64,000 nt of DNA from Mesorhabditis belari. Lineage: Eukaryota > Nematoda > Chromadorea > Rhabditida > Rhabditidae. Of the stretch, positions 44,290 through 56,553 are shown one piece after another. Made by a program: the position numbers and the translations under genes. The stretch is taken from assembly GCA_958450365.1 (NCBI GenBank), contig CAUEEP010000400.1:434001-498000 (forward strand), read 5' to 3'. The stretch's first letter is position 1. Each line of letters begins with the position of its first letter. A model generated the notes under the pieces. That model did not search any database. It was not told the origin of the DNA and saw only the letters and a list, made by a program, of their open reading frames with translations.

Positions 44290-45770
44290 AAGTAAAAATT
44301 TTAGAAAGAATTGAAAGATTGCCAAAGAAATTAGACTAGAACTTAGCCTTCTCACTATCAGAAATTCCCCAGTAGTTCATTGGGTGTATTCAGTCGAAAG
44401 AAAACACAAAAATCTCTCCCCCCTTTCTGAGCTCATTTTTTTCGAATTTCACACACCAATAAAACTGAATAGCGGATTGAGTCTAAGAATTAAGAAAAAA
44501 AGATCTCAGAGTTGCAGGATGCAGTCAGAAAACTGCAAACTAATTTCGCTGCCTTGAGTGATTTCAAAAAGGGAAAATTTGCGGCTAGACGCCATTGAAA
44601 ATTGCTAACTTCTAGAAAGAAATGGAAAGCTTTTTGTGCAACCAACAATGATGTCTATGTACAGAAAGGGAAATCTCGGAAAATGCGGATGTGGACTGTA
44701 TTCTAGCTAGAAACCAAGCGATTACCTATAGCTCTGTAGCTGTGTAGCTTTAGCTCAAATCTTACTACACCTGAACCGATGTGTGCTTCAGCAATTGACC
44801 AGAAGGTTAGGCCGAGAAGCTAGATCCTGGCAAACCTGGCCTTACCTTTTAGACTTACAATGCAAAAGATCCGGATAAAGGATAAAAGACAAAAAGTTCG
44901 GATCTGTTGTGAAGGTTGTGTGTATCGCTTGAAATACTGATATCCAGATCGCTCGAAGATTAGGAGGTTTGATTAGGAGAATCGACAACAATCGTTTATC
45001 CGATCTCTCTCAAACTTGGGTAATTAAACCGGATAAAAAGCACAGAACCGGTGTCAAAACTCATTTGTGGTAAAGTGCTTCATACGCAGAGCATGCTTTC
45101 GTCACAAAGTCACAGAGTACTTTCACAAAGACACTCACATGGTATCTTTGTTCTTTGTGCTCAATACGTAAATGCAATTCATCTGGCAAAACGCGCATTT
45201 AGTGCCTGCCACATTTTAAAAGACTTTGAAAGTGAGGAAACCCGTTTTCAAATTCAAATGCCCCAAATTGTTTCTTCTAAGGGGAAAGTTGACCCTCAAA
45301 AATCACAATTTCAGTTCAGTTTCGTACTTTTCAAAAAAAAAATAAGGTTTTTAGCATACGCATTCGCTTAAAGCGATGAAAATGCATAAATAAGAAGAAA
45401 AACTTTTTGGCCAAACAAAAAACATGAAAAATGAAACCTCTTGGATACTCAATTTTCCCATGCGAATCATGGTACAAGAAGTGTTTTTGAAAAAATTGCT
45501 CCCGAAACAAAAACTGCTTTAAAAATGAGACTTGAAAAATTTCTTCGGGATATTTGAAAATAAACATCAGAGATTATTTCGTAGAATGGGGATCTTTAAG
45601 ATTTGAACAATGGAGGGTAAAATTGAGAGAAGACAAAGGAGAGAAATTAGGCAAAAACGAGTGGAAATCTAGAATGATTGGGAAGAACAGAAAAGCACAA
45701 GATAGCACAAAAAGCACAAGATTGCTATAGTTTAACAACTGTAAGTATTAATAGTGAGTATGTAAGTATA
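44290..45770. other. No gene seen
   Basis: Upstream region of the intact receptor gene. No further exon chain, transposon end or RNA gene recognised. Confidence 0.4.
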
Positions 45771-45776
45771 ATATTA

Positions 45777-46232
45777 GATTGGTAAAAAAGAAATGAGCGT
45801 CGTGTTTGTTGATTTGTACTTTATTCACAGTAAAAGATTTTTTAAAATAGTTTATTCTATTGGAAAGAGCGTGTTCTTGCGCATCGTTTGATATATAATT
45901 TGGCTATGTTTACTTTGTTTTTTTACAAGAAAGAGTGTTTAGAAAACGTAGGACCACAAATTTCGCTTGCGGGCTCGCTTGTGGTATGAATTTAGGCAAG
46001 GCAAATCGGCTGCTGAAGCTCATCGCGCTCTATCTCAAGTGTTTGACGAAGATGCTCTAGTTCGAAGTCGCAGCCGGTCGAGTTCTTCAAGAAGGGTATC
46101 CATTCTCTGCGTGAACGTTGGCGACAAGTCATTGATGCAGATGGCGAATACCTTTTGGATTAATGTATTGTTATCTTGTTTTTATAATAAAATAAACTTT
46201 TAACGAAAACACGCATTTCTTTTTTACCAACC
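45777..46232 (+). mobile_element. Internally deleted mariner element
   Basis: Ends GATTGGTAAAAAAGAAATGA and GCATTTCTTTTTTACCAACC lie next to TA (45775-45776, 46233-46234). Inside, FRQGKSAAEAHRALSQVFDE is the N-terminal helix-turn-helix of mariner transposases. It is fused directly, in a different frame, to the C-terminal end FFKKGIHSLRERWRQVIDAD. The catalytic middle is deleted, so the element can only be moved by an enzyme encoded elsewhere. Confidence 0.85.
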
Positions 46233-46239
46233 TAATAGT

Positions 46240-47085
46240 AAGATCTGCGACTTTTAGGAATCAAATGGAGTAGGTCATCCAATGAAGAGACGCAAGACGA
46301 CAACATGGGTGTACCTTTCGTGTTCTCACAAGAAAAAGCAGCACCTGGACACACGGCTCGCTCGGATAAGGCTAGTTTGAGGCAAATGAACTTGAAAAGG
46401 TGAGGTGAGTTGAGGCTTTGTTGCTTTTTTTCGTTCTTATTATTAAGAAATGTGTCAATTCTTCCCTTCACTTTGAGTACGACGTTAACACAGTGTATCC
46501 CTCAATTTACCGAGCTCTATCCAACAAAAAAAAGAGATCTTCGAAAACGGACTTTTGACTTTTGACCACAAAAGATCATCCAAAGTCACACTTTAATTGG
46601 TTTTCTTCAAAAGTTTATTTTTTTAGCTCCGTTCTAGCTTACAATATCTCTGACATAAATTTCCTGGTGTTGACCTCAAAAAGTCCTCTCTATTTAAAGA
46701 TTTGTCTAGAATATTGTAAAGTTTTCATCTTGAGATAAAAATTTGCCTAATCTAGCAGAAACGCTTTTCAAAATTAGCCATTGGCTCCTTTCTGCTTGAA
46801 AAATTCTCGCAAGAATGGATTTGAAAAGGGAAATTTTGGCGCGTTTATAAGACAAAGATCTTGATCTTGACGTCTTGTGAGACAAGCAATAAAATTTAGA
46901 ATTTAAATAGTAAGGCAACCCATTCAAAATTTGGAAAATAAACACTTTATGACAAGAAAGAAAGACAAAAATGCTTAAAACTATGATTTAAGTGAAAAAA
47001 ACTGTAAAAACTTTAATGATTTTCATCAAAAGGTGCTAAACTGTGGCAAATCTTTGCTTTTTTTGCGTATAGCTGCTTCCAGACC
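46240..47085. other. No gene seen
   Basis: AT-rich spacer. At its right edge, TACAGGGTGCGGCATAA (47091) is a lone copy of the end seen at 39554. Confidence 0.4.
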
Positions 47086-47168
47086 TACTCTACAGGGTGC
47101 GGCATAAGTTCTGATACCTTTCTTTTGAAAGCCCGGACATCTGAAAAATAACAAAATTTAACAAATAT

Positions 47169-47662
47169 TCAAAAGAAATAACCATCGACTTTGACTTGCC
47201 GACGAGCCATTTGTTGAATTCCCTTGGCATTGAGAAAAGGTAATAGGTGTGGGCGAGCTCCGAGAACACGTCGTTTAATAATTTCCTTCGTCGGAACTCC
47301 AGCAATCCGATCGTTTTTGGCGCCAGAGTGTATCCCACGTATCTAAAAATATAAACAAGAAACAATAAGTTAAACAAAATAAAACGTACCTCTTCTTTTT
47401 CTTTCAATGGCAGGCAGGTCATAGCGTGCTCGTTGGTGACAGAAAGGACTCCAGTTGCTTCATCTTTATGCATCCTTCCCCGGCAGTTTGTTTTCGTACC
47501 ACTGAAAGAAAACTTTATAATGTTCAACGAATATACAACCAAACTAGTCAAAAGAAATTACCGATAAGCTGTAGCTACTCCTTTTCAGATTGTTTTGTCC
47601 TTCCGATACTCGTGTCCATCTGCATCGTGAAGTAGCACTCCACCTTTCTGAGATAGCGACAT
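47169..47662 (-). pseudogene. FLYWCH-type zinc finger protein fragment
   Basis: Three minus-strand exons, 47562-47662 (GGVLLHDADGHEYRKDKT), 47390-47501 (TNCRGRMHKDEATGVLSVTN, then EH) and 47169-47342 (VPTKEIIKRRVLGARPHLLP ... MARRQVK, stop), join in phase. The order Y...C..R.H.....V....EH followed by a basic RR.R tail fits FLYWCH domains, often found in nematode proteins and MULE-type transposases. Codon 26 of the first exon is TGA, and the conserved His after EH is Ala. Probably a decayed copy. Confidence 0.5.
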
Positions 47663-47799
47663 CCCTAAATTAAAAAAGATGTTGAGATACCAAAATTTTG
47701 CAGAAAAGTGTAAAAACTGGCTTAATCAATCTTATAACATTTATTTAAGATCAAAGAAACAAATTTTTTATTTAGTTCTTTCAATAAGAATAATTCAAC

Positions 47800-48436
47800 C
47801 TTCAGTCCGATCCAGAACACAAATTTCCAAATAACATTTTTCGCTGAAATAAATATCGATTGTTTTTGTTTATAAAGCATAAATTTCTACGAAAATCATG
47901 AATTTTCAGAATTGAATCATTTCGATTTCTTACCGAGTTTCCAGACAAAAGCGTGCTCTTCTTGACTGTGAATTGTGACTAAATGGCCCTTTCGACTCGC
48001 ACAATATGCCTCGGCTTCATCGAATGACATTTCTTGATCGAACGCCTTGAGATGCAGATAATCCTGGTTCACAACATCCACCAAACCTTGTACCAAGAAG
48101 AGGTTTTTGCCAAATACGACCATCCATCCAGTTCCAAGAAAGTCATCGTTCGATTTCTGAATTTCTTCGAAAAACATTACTCCAGATTCTTTAGACAAAT
48201 ACTGAATGCTTTTCCTTAAAAAAAACTCACAAATCTGCCCTCAACTTCACAATTTCCGCCGTTTTGTTTTCCCTTTCAAATTGTCTAGAGCGAAATTGAT
48301 TGGATTGAGTGGAATGGGAATGGAAAAACTGTTTTCTCAAGTCGCAGTCGGCAAGGGATACCAAACAAACTCACATTTGGGTTCCGAGGTCAGAGTTCTC
48401 GCTCTGCAACGCGTTGATTTTCCCTTCGAGCTCTCC
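47800..48436 (-). pseudogene. C-type lectin copy F, truncated at both ends
   Basis: Minus-strand coiled-coil exons 48375-48436 (cut short) and 48231-48284 precede lectin exons 47934-48156 (AYCASRKGHLVTIHSQEE) and 47800-47843 (ending FWIGLK). The last two lectin exons are missing, as is everything upstream of the middle of a coiled-coil exon. At the 5' break a 31-base unit (GGAAAGTAATGATT..TTCAGCC) is tandemly doubled (48450-48500). Confidence 0.65.
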
Positions 48437-48489
48437 GTATGTGGAAAGTAATGATTCTTTCAGCCATGTATATGGAAAGTAATGATTTT

Positions 48490-48770
48490 TTCAGCCAATG
48501 TTCGTTCACTATAAAGTAACTGTGATATATTGTATGGTCGAATAAATTTATGATGGAAAAATTTAAAGTATCATTATTTTTTGCTGGAGATTCAATTTCA
48601 AAGTTCATAGAAAAGCACAAAAATCTGTATAAGCTAAGTGGTTCATTCATTTTGCCCGTTTGGTTTCGATTGAAAAGAATGGCCATCGAAAGCACAAAAG
48701 ACGATTGGAGGTTCAAAATGATCGAATTCACTATTCCGGCAGAGAAACTTTAGCCGATGGGAGGGTTACT
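48490..48770. repeat. Partial copy of sequence flanking the secreted-peptide gene
   Basis: Two blocks (GTTCGTTCACTATAAA...GAATAAATTTAT and AAAATGATCGAATT...CAGAGAAACTTTAGCCGATG) match about 26443-26530 and 27155-27205. The intervening peptide gene is not present here. Confidence 0.55.
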
Positions 48771-50980
48771 TTAAATGTAGCAATATTCTGGAGAATTAAA
48801 TGAAAAGTCTATGCATCATCTTTGTAATCTTACTCAAATTGAATATCCACTGCTTTGTGGTCTTTTTCATGCCGAAACAAAGGAAAAGAAACCATTCACC
48901 CATTTCTTGACTCGAAATGACGAGGCTCATCTAAAATAGTCTATATTGGACTGGTAGGACCTTTCTCATAAAGGGTGCCGGTCTAATGACTGAAACTATC
49001 TACTGTCAGCTCCGAGCCAAACTGATATTTTAGTTACTATTGTTATTATTGAATGATTTGTCTATTCTTATGCAAATGTGTCCTCCCCTGTGCTTAGCCC
49101 TTTTATTCCCGAGTAGGGGCGGTCCTTGGGACTGCCTAGGAGGACAAATGAGACTCTCATTTGGAGTCCCCCCTTCCCCTTACACTCATTTCTAATCTAT
49201 TCATCTTATTGTATTACTGTAAATAAAGATACGTATATCTTCCGGGTCTATGCAACTGCAGGAGCTCTCATGTATTATCTGACTGACTCAATAGCTAGTC
49301 AAATGTCGTGTCGTGTCTTAGTTACAGAGTTCATTGAATTTAAACCAGTAGAAGAATCGGTAGAAACCTCATCTTTACAAACAACTTCACCTAGAGCTTC
49401 GGACCACTTCCCCTAAATGATTTTGTTAAGTACAATAAAGTGAGAGGAAATGGATGTGACGAAAAAGAATTCCGTGTTTTGATAAAAAGTGATCAGAGAG
49501 TCCAGAAGGATTCGTTCTTCATTCCGTGTCTTCTAGTGATGAATCGTGATTACCAGAAACTCGAAAAGTCTTATCAGAAGGTCTCCCTCAAACTTGAAAG
49601 ACACATTTCAGATTTCAGATCCATTAGGATATTTGCCTGTGGAGAGTTGCATCCAACCTATACCGAAGCGATGAACCGTTTCTGAGGCTGGTCTCGATTC
49701 CAAAAGAAGCAACGGTTGGATGCAATCATTTCTTCGTCGACATGGTTTTCCTCTTCGGAGGACATTCCTACAGCTACATGTCAAAAGTCAAAAGATTTCG
49801 AGAAAGAAAAAAGACGACGAGGATCCACAAACAATAAGCACTTTTACTTTTGGCTCAATTTACGTTCAAAGGACCGATAGTTATGCAAAAGAAGACCGTC
49901 GGGTATCACTTTTTCAATCCAACCGATCTGGAATATAAATTGGCCAAGAAGTTTTCGTTTTCATTTTTCGTTTTCAATTTTCGTTTTCAGTTTTCGCTGA
50001 AATGAATATTGATTGTTGTTGGTTGACGAATGATGACTAAAGGAATGCCCATTCTCCGCTTTTCTCTTTATTTGGTAAGATACCTGCATTTTGCTTGGCA
50101 ACAAAGTTCTTCTTTGATTTTCTCATCAATTCTGCTTATTTAGTAGCCTTTTCCTTTAATTTTCACTTGTTCTTCGAGAAAATTCAAAATTAAATTAAAG
50201 ACTTTTTTCATAGAAGCAAAGATTTAGTGAAAAATCCACAGATCGGCTTCGAGTTGGGCGATTTTCTTCCTCGAGATGACCGGCTCTTCTATGCGTTTGA
50301 CACTCTTTTCAGGAAATTCTTCAGTCGTTTCGGGCATTTCTGCAGATTTGGAAAAAGAAGAGATGCTCTGAAGACATCGAGGAGGGAAAGGAAGATTCTA
50401 GAGATTCTACAACCAACCTCATCATCCTGATGCCTCGATGTGCCAAGATTTTTGTGATCTTCTTTCTTTGTATCGAGGTCGACTTGAGAAATTTGATTTG
50501 AGAAAACTACTCATCATCCGAAGCAACATCACTCAAGTTCTAAATCTCTCTAAATTTCTCACGCATTGCTTCTCAGTCTCAGTGCCCTCCATAAATTTTG
50601 ATAAACTTTCTGATCATGATGCTGGTTCCAGGAGGCAAAGCGGGGCTCTCAGGTTCGAATCTGGTAGCTGATTGTCTTTTTCCTTTTCTAAGCTTCAAAG
50701 CCTTGAGCAGTCTCCGTTTTAGAGAAGTTTTGTTTAGCTATGCTTTTTACAACAATGCTCTGCTTTAACACAAAACAACTTAAAAAACATAGAACAACCA
50801 AAACAACAATCAACAATGATGACACCTCGAGTAGCCATGAATTTTGAAGATGAAGAAGTCAAAAAGGTTCTAGGAAAAAATGGTATACGCCGGGGGGAGA
50901 TAGATGAGGAGGAGCAATTGTGGAGCAATTGTGGCGATTTGATGGGAACGGTCGGTTCAGTTGACCTTCCCCGAAAGTAG
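48770..50980. other. No complete gene; short open frames and a coiled-coil exon relic
   Basis: Plus-strand frames around 49440-49930 (ELHPTYTEAMNRF, then VGCNHFFVDMVFLFGGHSYS in another frame) look partly coding but I do not recognise them and cannot chain them. Minus-strand 50225-50280 encodes KIAQLEADL, a lectin-family coiled-coil exon relic also seen at 59143-59205. A B-box-like GGTTCGAATC lies at 50652 without a foldable tRNA. Confidence 0.3.
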
Positions 50981-51217
50981 TCTCCTGATAACTCCGCGTT
51001 TTCTCACTCCCCAATTTCACCCGAACTGACGGCTTTCTTTTTCCCGAAGTTCTATTCGAAGTGATTCTTTCAACGGCTTAATGAATCAATTGCTTTCCTA
51101 AACAATTTCAGAGCTCTCAAAAGCTTTTTTCCGTAAAAAATAATTGTGCATCGGAGCGTCCTTCCATTCGTTCTTCCCACTTCCCCGAATTCAAAACTAA
51201 TCAACCAATTCAGCAGA

Positions 51218-53010
51218 ATGGGTGTGATGGCCGTCGGTCTATTCATCACGATTCCCCTCCTTTTCCATCAAATTTCTTCATCCATTCAACAAGCCGATCA
51301 TGTGGATCCATCCACGTATTCTTTTCCCTTCAAATAGCTATGTAGTTAACCATTCAGATCTCCGATAGATCGAGATGAAAATCTGTCTGGTGATCGTCGT
51401 ACTTTGAAGTTGGTTAGAAAGGGGTTCTTCGATGATCTTAGATTTCAGCAGTACAGAGGATTGTCCGGATACCGTCCGTTTGAGATCTTGTCAAAGAAAT
51501 TGGTGAGTTTTTTGAGAGGAAAGCGAAATTGATAGAATAAACAAGGCTTGAGTGTCTCAATGACAAGACTTTTCAGGAATGAAACCCAACAAGAACTCGT
51601 CGAGGCCCGAGGAAAAATCAGCGAACTCGCCGAGACGAAAAGGAAGAACGACGATCTCGAGGCACAATTGTACTAATTTTGTAACGTTTTTTGTGACAAG
51701 CTCATTATATAGTAAAAATCCGAACTTTTTTCAGAAGAACTCAAAATACGGAAGTGAGAGACGGAAAGGCCAAGATTGGAGAGCTCGAAGGGAAAATCAA
51801 CGCGTTGCAGAGCGAGAACTCTGACCTCGAAACCCAGATGTGAGTTTATTTGGTATCTCTTGTCTACTGAGACTTGAGAAAACAGTTTCTTCATTCCCAA
51901 AACACCCATTCCACTCAATCCAATCAACTCCCCTCTTAACAATTTAAAAGAGAAAACAAAACGACCGAAGTTGTGAAGTTGCGGGCAGATTTGTTTTTTA
52001 AGGAAAAGGATTGAGTCTTGATCTAAAAAATCTGGAGCAAATTTTTCGAAGAAATTCAGAAATCGAACGATGACCTGGATCTGGGAGCTGAATGGATGGT
52101 CGTATTTGGCAAAAACCGCTTCTTGGTACAAGGTTTGGTGGATGTTGTGAACCAGGATTATCTTCATCTCAAGGCTTTCGATCAAAGAATGACATTCGAC
52201 GAAGTCGAGGCATATTGTGCGAATCGAAAGAGCCAATTAGTCTCAATTCACAGTCAGGAAGAGAACGATTTTGTTTGGGGACTCGGTAAGAAATCGAAAT
52301 GATTCAATTCTGAAGATTCATGATTTTCGTAGAAATTTATGCTTTATAAACCAAAAACAACCGATATTTATTTCAGCGAAAGATGTTAATTCGATGTGGG
52401 GGTTCTGGATCGGACTGAAGGTTCAATTTTTCTTATTGAAAGACATAAATAAATATATAGAAACTAATGATTCTTTCAGCCATTTCCGGAAGGCTTTTTG
52501 TGAAAAAATGATTCGTTTGGCTAGTAGTTCTTTGATTGAAATAAGGGTTTCAATTGGGTAACTAGAAAAATTTCAAGAAGAAAAAAGGAAAACCCGATCG
52601 AAATATCAATGTCTAAACATAAGAATTTCTTTATTCAGAAAATTCCGAGGAGAAGACAACCTTTTGAATGGACGGATGGAAGTTCGGTGGATTTCACGAA
52701 TTGGAATGAAGGACGGCCGGGTTCGAGCACCCACACTTATGTGAGATTTTCAACGTGAAATAATCAATATTTATTCCAATTTCCAATGCATAATTTGATT
52801 CAAAAATATTTGGATCAATCTTAGGAGATTTCTTTTTTGTGAAATAAGGCAAAGTGTTATATCAAAGGATTTCGATCAGAAATGAACTCATTTCAGCTTG
52901 GGAGCGGCGATGGGAAATGGCTGCTCACAGAAAAAACACACCCAAAAAAGGCCGTGTATGCTCGTCGTTATCAGTGGGGTCTTATCTGCAAAAGGCGCTC
53001 TCCATTCTGA
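51218..53010 (+). CDS. Type II membrane C-type lectin, copy G
   Basis: Exons 51218-51315 (anchor, MGVMAVGLFITIPLLFHQIS), 51449-51502, 51577-51669 (ETQQELVEARGKISELAE), 51735-51839 (coiled coil with ELEGKINALQSENSDLE), 52060-52285, 52377-52420 (ending FWIGLK), 52639-52740 (EWTDGSSVDFTNW) and 52897-53010 (SGDGKW, a roughly 10-residue insertion, then LICKRRS and stop). Phases agree within the anchor/coiled-coil block and within the lectin block. The coiled-coil exon at 51945-51990 has lost both its acceptor (TTAAC for CTAGAC) and its donor (gttttt for gtgag) and is probably skipped. The lectin tryptophan LW is LG. Expected: anchored, coiled-coil-oligomerised surface or secreted lectin-like protein. 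Ca2+/sugar residues are poorly kept. Confidence 0.7.
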
Positions 53011-53139
53011 TAAATTCCTTATATTCTTTTCTGTGGACAAAAATCAATAAATCCCATTTTATTCAATCTTCTGAAAACACACAACTGCACATTATCTTTT
53101 TCTTTATTTCTGAACTCTTTGTTCAAAATCTCATAAAAA

Positions 53140-53240
53140 GTTTTCCCAAAAACCCAGAATTCCGTCTGAAGCTGCAAGTATTTTGCTCTCTCGTCGCTCC
53201 TGAATAAACTATTAGATAAACGTGTTGAACATCAATTGAG
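53140..53240. repeat. Conserved lectin 3' segment
   Basis: A block reading TTTTCCCAAAAACCCAGAAT ... TTGCTCTCTCGTCGCTCCTGA recurs near 1130-1195, 10800-10860, 13170-13215, 16360-16430, 25430-25495, 55975-56045 and 61750-61820. It usually lies just after a lectin last exon or in reverse orientation beside family X, and marks the edges of many duplicates. Confidence 0.7.
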
Positions 53241-53984
53241 AATTGACATGAGGAAACTGACAATTCTTCTTGAAGGTCGCTCTTCTCGTCCCTCAACTCG
53301 TCGATTTGTCTTTGATTTTTTGACGGCTCAAAGGGCAGGAATAACTGTTTTGACGAGCCCGAATAGATGTTTGAGAATGGAATTTTGAGCATTTCAAAGT
53401 CGCTTTCTGAGGTCATTACAAACAGACAGACAGTTATTTCTAGATTCACAATACTACTAGTTTTTGTGGAGGCTTTATAATTGCTTGCTTGGTGTGAAAA
53501 GGAGGATAAGAATCTAATAAATCGAATCTATCACCTTACATCTTTCGATTTTGCGATGTCACCGAGTTAAAAGCTTCGAAAAAAGGGGTTCCCGGGGTTC
53601 TCCGTTATAAATGACGCTTTTCCACTAAAAAATGATTTTTCAAAAAAGCTGTCAGGAGAATTTGGAAATTTTTCCTGTTTTGAAATGAGTACATTTTTCT
53701 GTGTAGAATGACACATCTTTCATCAAAATTCATCAAAAAACGCAAATTGCACCGATGTGTGTAAGACCTGAACCACTGTTTTGACGGCCCGAAGGGCTGG
53801 AATGAATTTTCTGAAAGACCCGAAGGACTGGAATGAAAATTTTTGAAGGCCAGAAGGGCCTGAGTGTAACCGTGGACTTTTCTGAACTGTCTGAAAGGCC
53901 TAATGAGAGATTTGTACGGTCCTAAGGGCCGAACTATGTCTATTTTCCAACCCATCAGCGCAAATACTTTCACGGGTCCCCCAA

Positions 53985-54092
53985 TTAGACAGCAGGCAAA
54001 GCGAACGATCGTGAGCGAACAAAACCGGACGTGGAGCTAGCGAGACCACGACAAGAGTCTCCGAATTGGAGACCAGGTTCGAAGCCGATTTG
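53985..54092 (+). pseudogene. Isolated lectin-family coiled-coil exon
   Basis: After a TTAGACAG acceptor, one frame gives TTTRVSELETRFEADL and ends TT before gtgagt, like the coiled-coil exons of the lectin family. No neighbouring anchor exon was found. The lectin copy H domain follows at 54655. Confidence 0.4.
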
Positions 54093-54654
54093 TGAGTGTT
54101 TGGAATGGCGTTAATTGGATGGAATCACCAGAGGCGATAGAGACGAGGGATCCAAAAATCCCCAATTTTCCATAAATGAAATGAAGGACTTGCGTCGAAG
54201 ATGGGAAGAAGTCAAAATGGAGAATACTTTATTGATTGATAGTTGCTATTTCTTGTAGAATGCACTCTATTGTTACACGCAAAAAACGCGCATTATTTTT
54301 CCCTAATCTAATAGTTAATAAAACACTTCTCCTTAGGTTTTAAATAGTTTCTAGATATTCATGGAAACTTGCTTCATGGGAGGAATAGAAATATCATGGA
54401 AATTTTCAGGAAACGAATCACCCAAGACGATAGAGAGGTTTTTCTGGTAAGGTTTTTGACAGAGAAAGTCCAACATCTCACATGTTTAGGCAAAAAAGCC
54501 TTTAGACACTTTTAGAAATTGACTCTGTCTAGCCAGTCCATAACTCCCAAAAGAAGAGTCCACCAAGCTGTGAAAACTAGACCTTGCTGGGTTTAGTTCA
54601 AGTGTTGGCTTTGGTTTTAACAGCCAGCTTGTCGACTGAGACTTAAGATTTGGA

Positions 54655-55560
54655 TGGCTGGTCGTATTTGGAAGAAACCGCTTCTGGGTGCAAGGTTTGG
54701 TGGCTGTTGTGAACCAGAATTATCTTCATCTTCAGGTTATCGATCAAGATATGACATTTGCTCAAGCCGAGGCATATTGTGCGAGTCGAAAGAGCCATTT
54801 AGTCTCGATTCACCTTCAGGAAGAGAACGATTTTGTTTGGAAACTCGGTAAGAAATCGAAATGATTCAACTCTGAAAACCCATGATTTTTGCAGAAATGT
54901 ATGCTTTATAAACCAAGATAAAAACAAGATTTATTTCAACGAAAACTGTTTATTCGAAAGAAACGTTCTGGATCGGACTAAAGGTTGAATTTTTCTTATT
55001 GAAAGGCATAATGTTACACTTGATTCTTTTTTGAGATTTTTTGAGCCATTTTCGGAACGGTCTTTGTAAAAAAAAGATTCGTGTGACTGATAGTTCTTTG
55101 ATAGAAATAATGGTTTCGATTGGGAAACCAGAATGATTTCAATAATTAGAAAGGAAAGTCGGATAGAAATCATAGTTTGAATTGAAAGACTAGAATAGTT
55201 TTAAAATGTTTTAAATAGTTTGAGTTGAAATGGAAAAAAAATTGGATGAAATATCAACAGTAAAACATAAAAATTTCTTTATTCAGAGAAATCCGAACAA
55301 AAGAAATGCTTTTTAATGGATGGATGGAAGTTCGGCGGATTTCACGAATTGGGACGTTGGAGAGCCGGATTCGAACACCCACGGTTTTGTGAGATTTTCA
55401 ATCATCAATATTTATCGTAATTTCCAATGCATAGTTAATCCTAAAATATCTGGATCAATCTTAGGAGATTTCTTTGTGTAGAATAACGCAAAGTGTTTTA
55501 TCTAAGTATTTCCATCAGAAATGAACACATTTCAGCTTTGGGGCTTTGGGGCCATTACGA
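54655..55560 (+). pseudogene. C-type lectin copy H, several inactivating changes
   Basis: Lectin exons 54655-54847 (5' end truncated), about 54940-54983, 55286-55388 and a stub at 55536. The acceptor of the second exon is TTTCAAC instead of TTTCAGC. In the third exon the codon for Glu before W is TAA. The last exon is cut after LWGFG and joined to family X-like sequence. Clearly dead. Confidence 0.75.
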
Positions 55561-55589
55561 TCATTAAATGATCATAATTACGATCCTCG

Positions 55590-56050
55590 ATCATAATTCC
55601 ATTACGATCATTTAATAACTACCCACAATAATAAAGTTTTCATTCAGGCCCACACGGGTTTCTATCTTTTCTGACCTCCATGATATCTTTTGATCCAACC
55701 ACGGAAAGCCGAGCCTTCGATCTATGCCGTTATTCTATTTAATTTGGACTAATAGGGACTCCTTTGATTGAAAAGAGATCTTTGTTAAACTCAAAGCGAT
55801 TCTCTTCCTCTTCACTCGCTACTCGTGCCTCAAACCGATTTTCAGAGAAATCAAAGAGAAATTCGCTACACGTAATTCTCCGCAAACGTGGCCGAGAACA
55901 TCACGAGGCAAATGAATGGGGAATTTCGAATGAAATCCATTTTGATTGTATTCCATATTCCATATCTAATAGTCTATTCAAGAGCGACGAGCGAGCGAAA
56001 TCCTTGCAGCTTCAGGCGGAATTCTGGGTTTTTGGGAGAACTTTTTATAT
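55590..56050 (+). repeat. Family X-related segment
   Basis: Blocks with ATTACGATCATTTAATAACT, CAATAATAAAGTTTTCATTC and GGGGAATTTCGAATGAAATC match sequence at 16190-16340 and, in part, at 1405-1440 and 61515-61560. It ends in the conserved lectin 3' segment. A short frame NEWGISNEIHFD is shared among these copies. Confidence 0.5.
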
Positions 56051-56052
56051 AA

Positions 56053-56553
56053 CAAAGCAGTAGACAAATCAGAGACGAGTGGGAGACGAAAATTGAATTC
56101 TCCTATGACTGGACAGAGTCAATTTCTAGAAATGTTTCCAAGCTTTTTTTGTTTGAAGATGTCAGAAATTGGATTTTCTCTGCCGAAGCCTTACCACAGC
56201 TGTCGCATTCTCCAGTACTGTCAGAAAATTCTCGACAAAGTTGTGCTGAATACCAATCGGTTTTTTCAGCAAACACCACCCAACTTCCCAGAAAAAGTAC
56301 ATCAAAAAGGAATAGGTGCCTTAAATTTGTTTTGCTTTAATATTTCAATTTCGACTTACCCATCAAGACAAATCCTAACAACGAAATGAGGATGATATCC
56401 TGAAATTTTTCCCATATCGTTAGCAAAACCATTTCCACAATTGCGGAATGCCTTTTTCTATAATTCCACGCATCTCTGAGATTGAAAACTTGGTAATTCT
56501 CGCGAGAATTGAATTTTCGTCTCCCACTCGTCTCTGATTTGTCTACTGCTTTG
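56053..56553. repeat. Inverted repeat with 48-bp arms
   Basis: CAAAGCAGTAGACAAATCAG ... GAATTC (56053-56100) pairs almost perfectly with 56506-56553. The 400-base interior contains an open stretch (EALPQLSHSPVLSENSRQSC) of unknown meaning. The TCAGAAAATTCTCGACAAAG block at 56220 is echoed at 56630. Confidence 0.6.
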
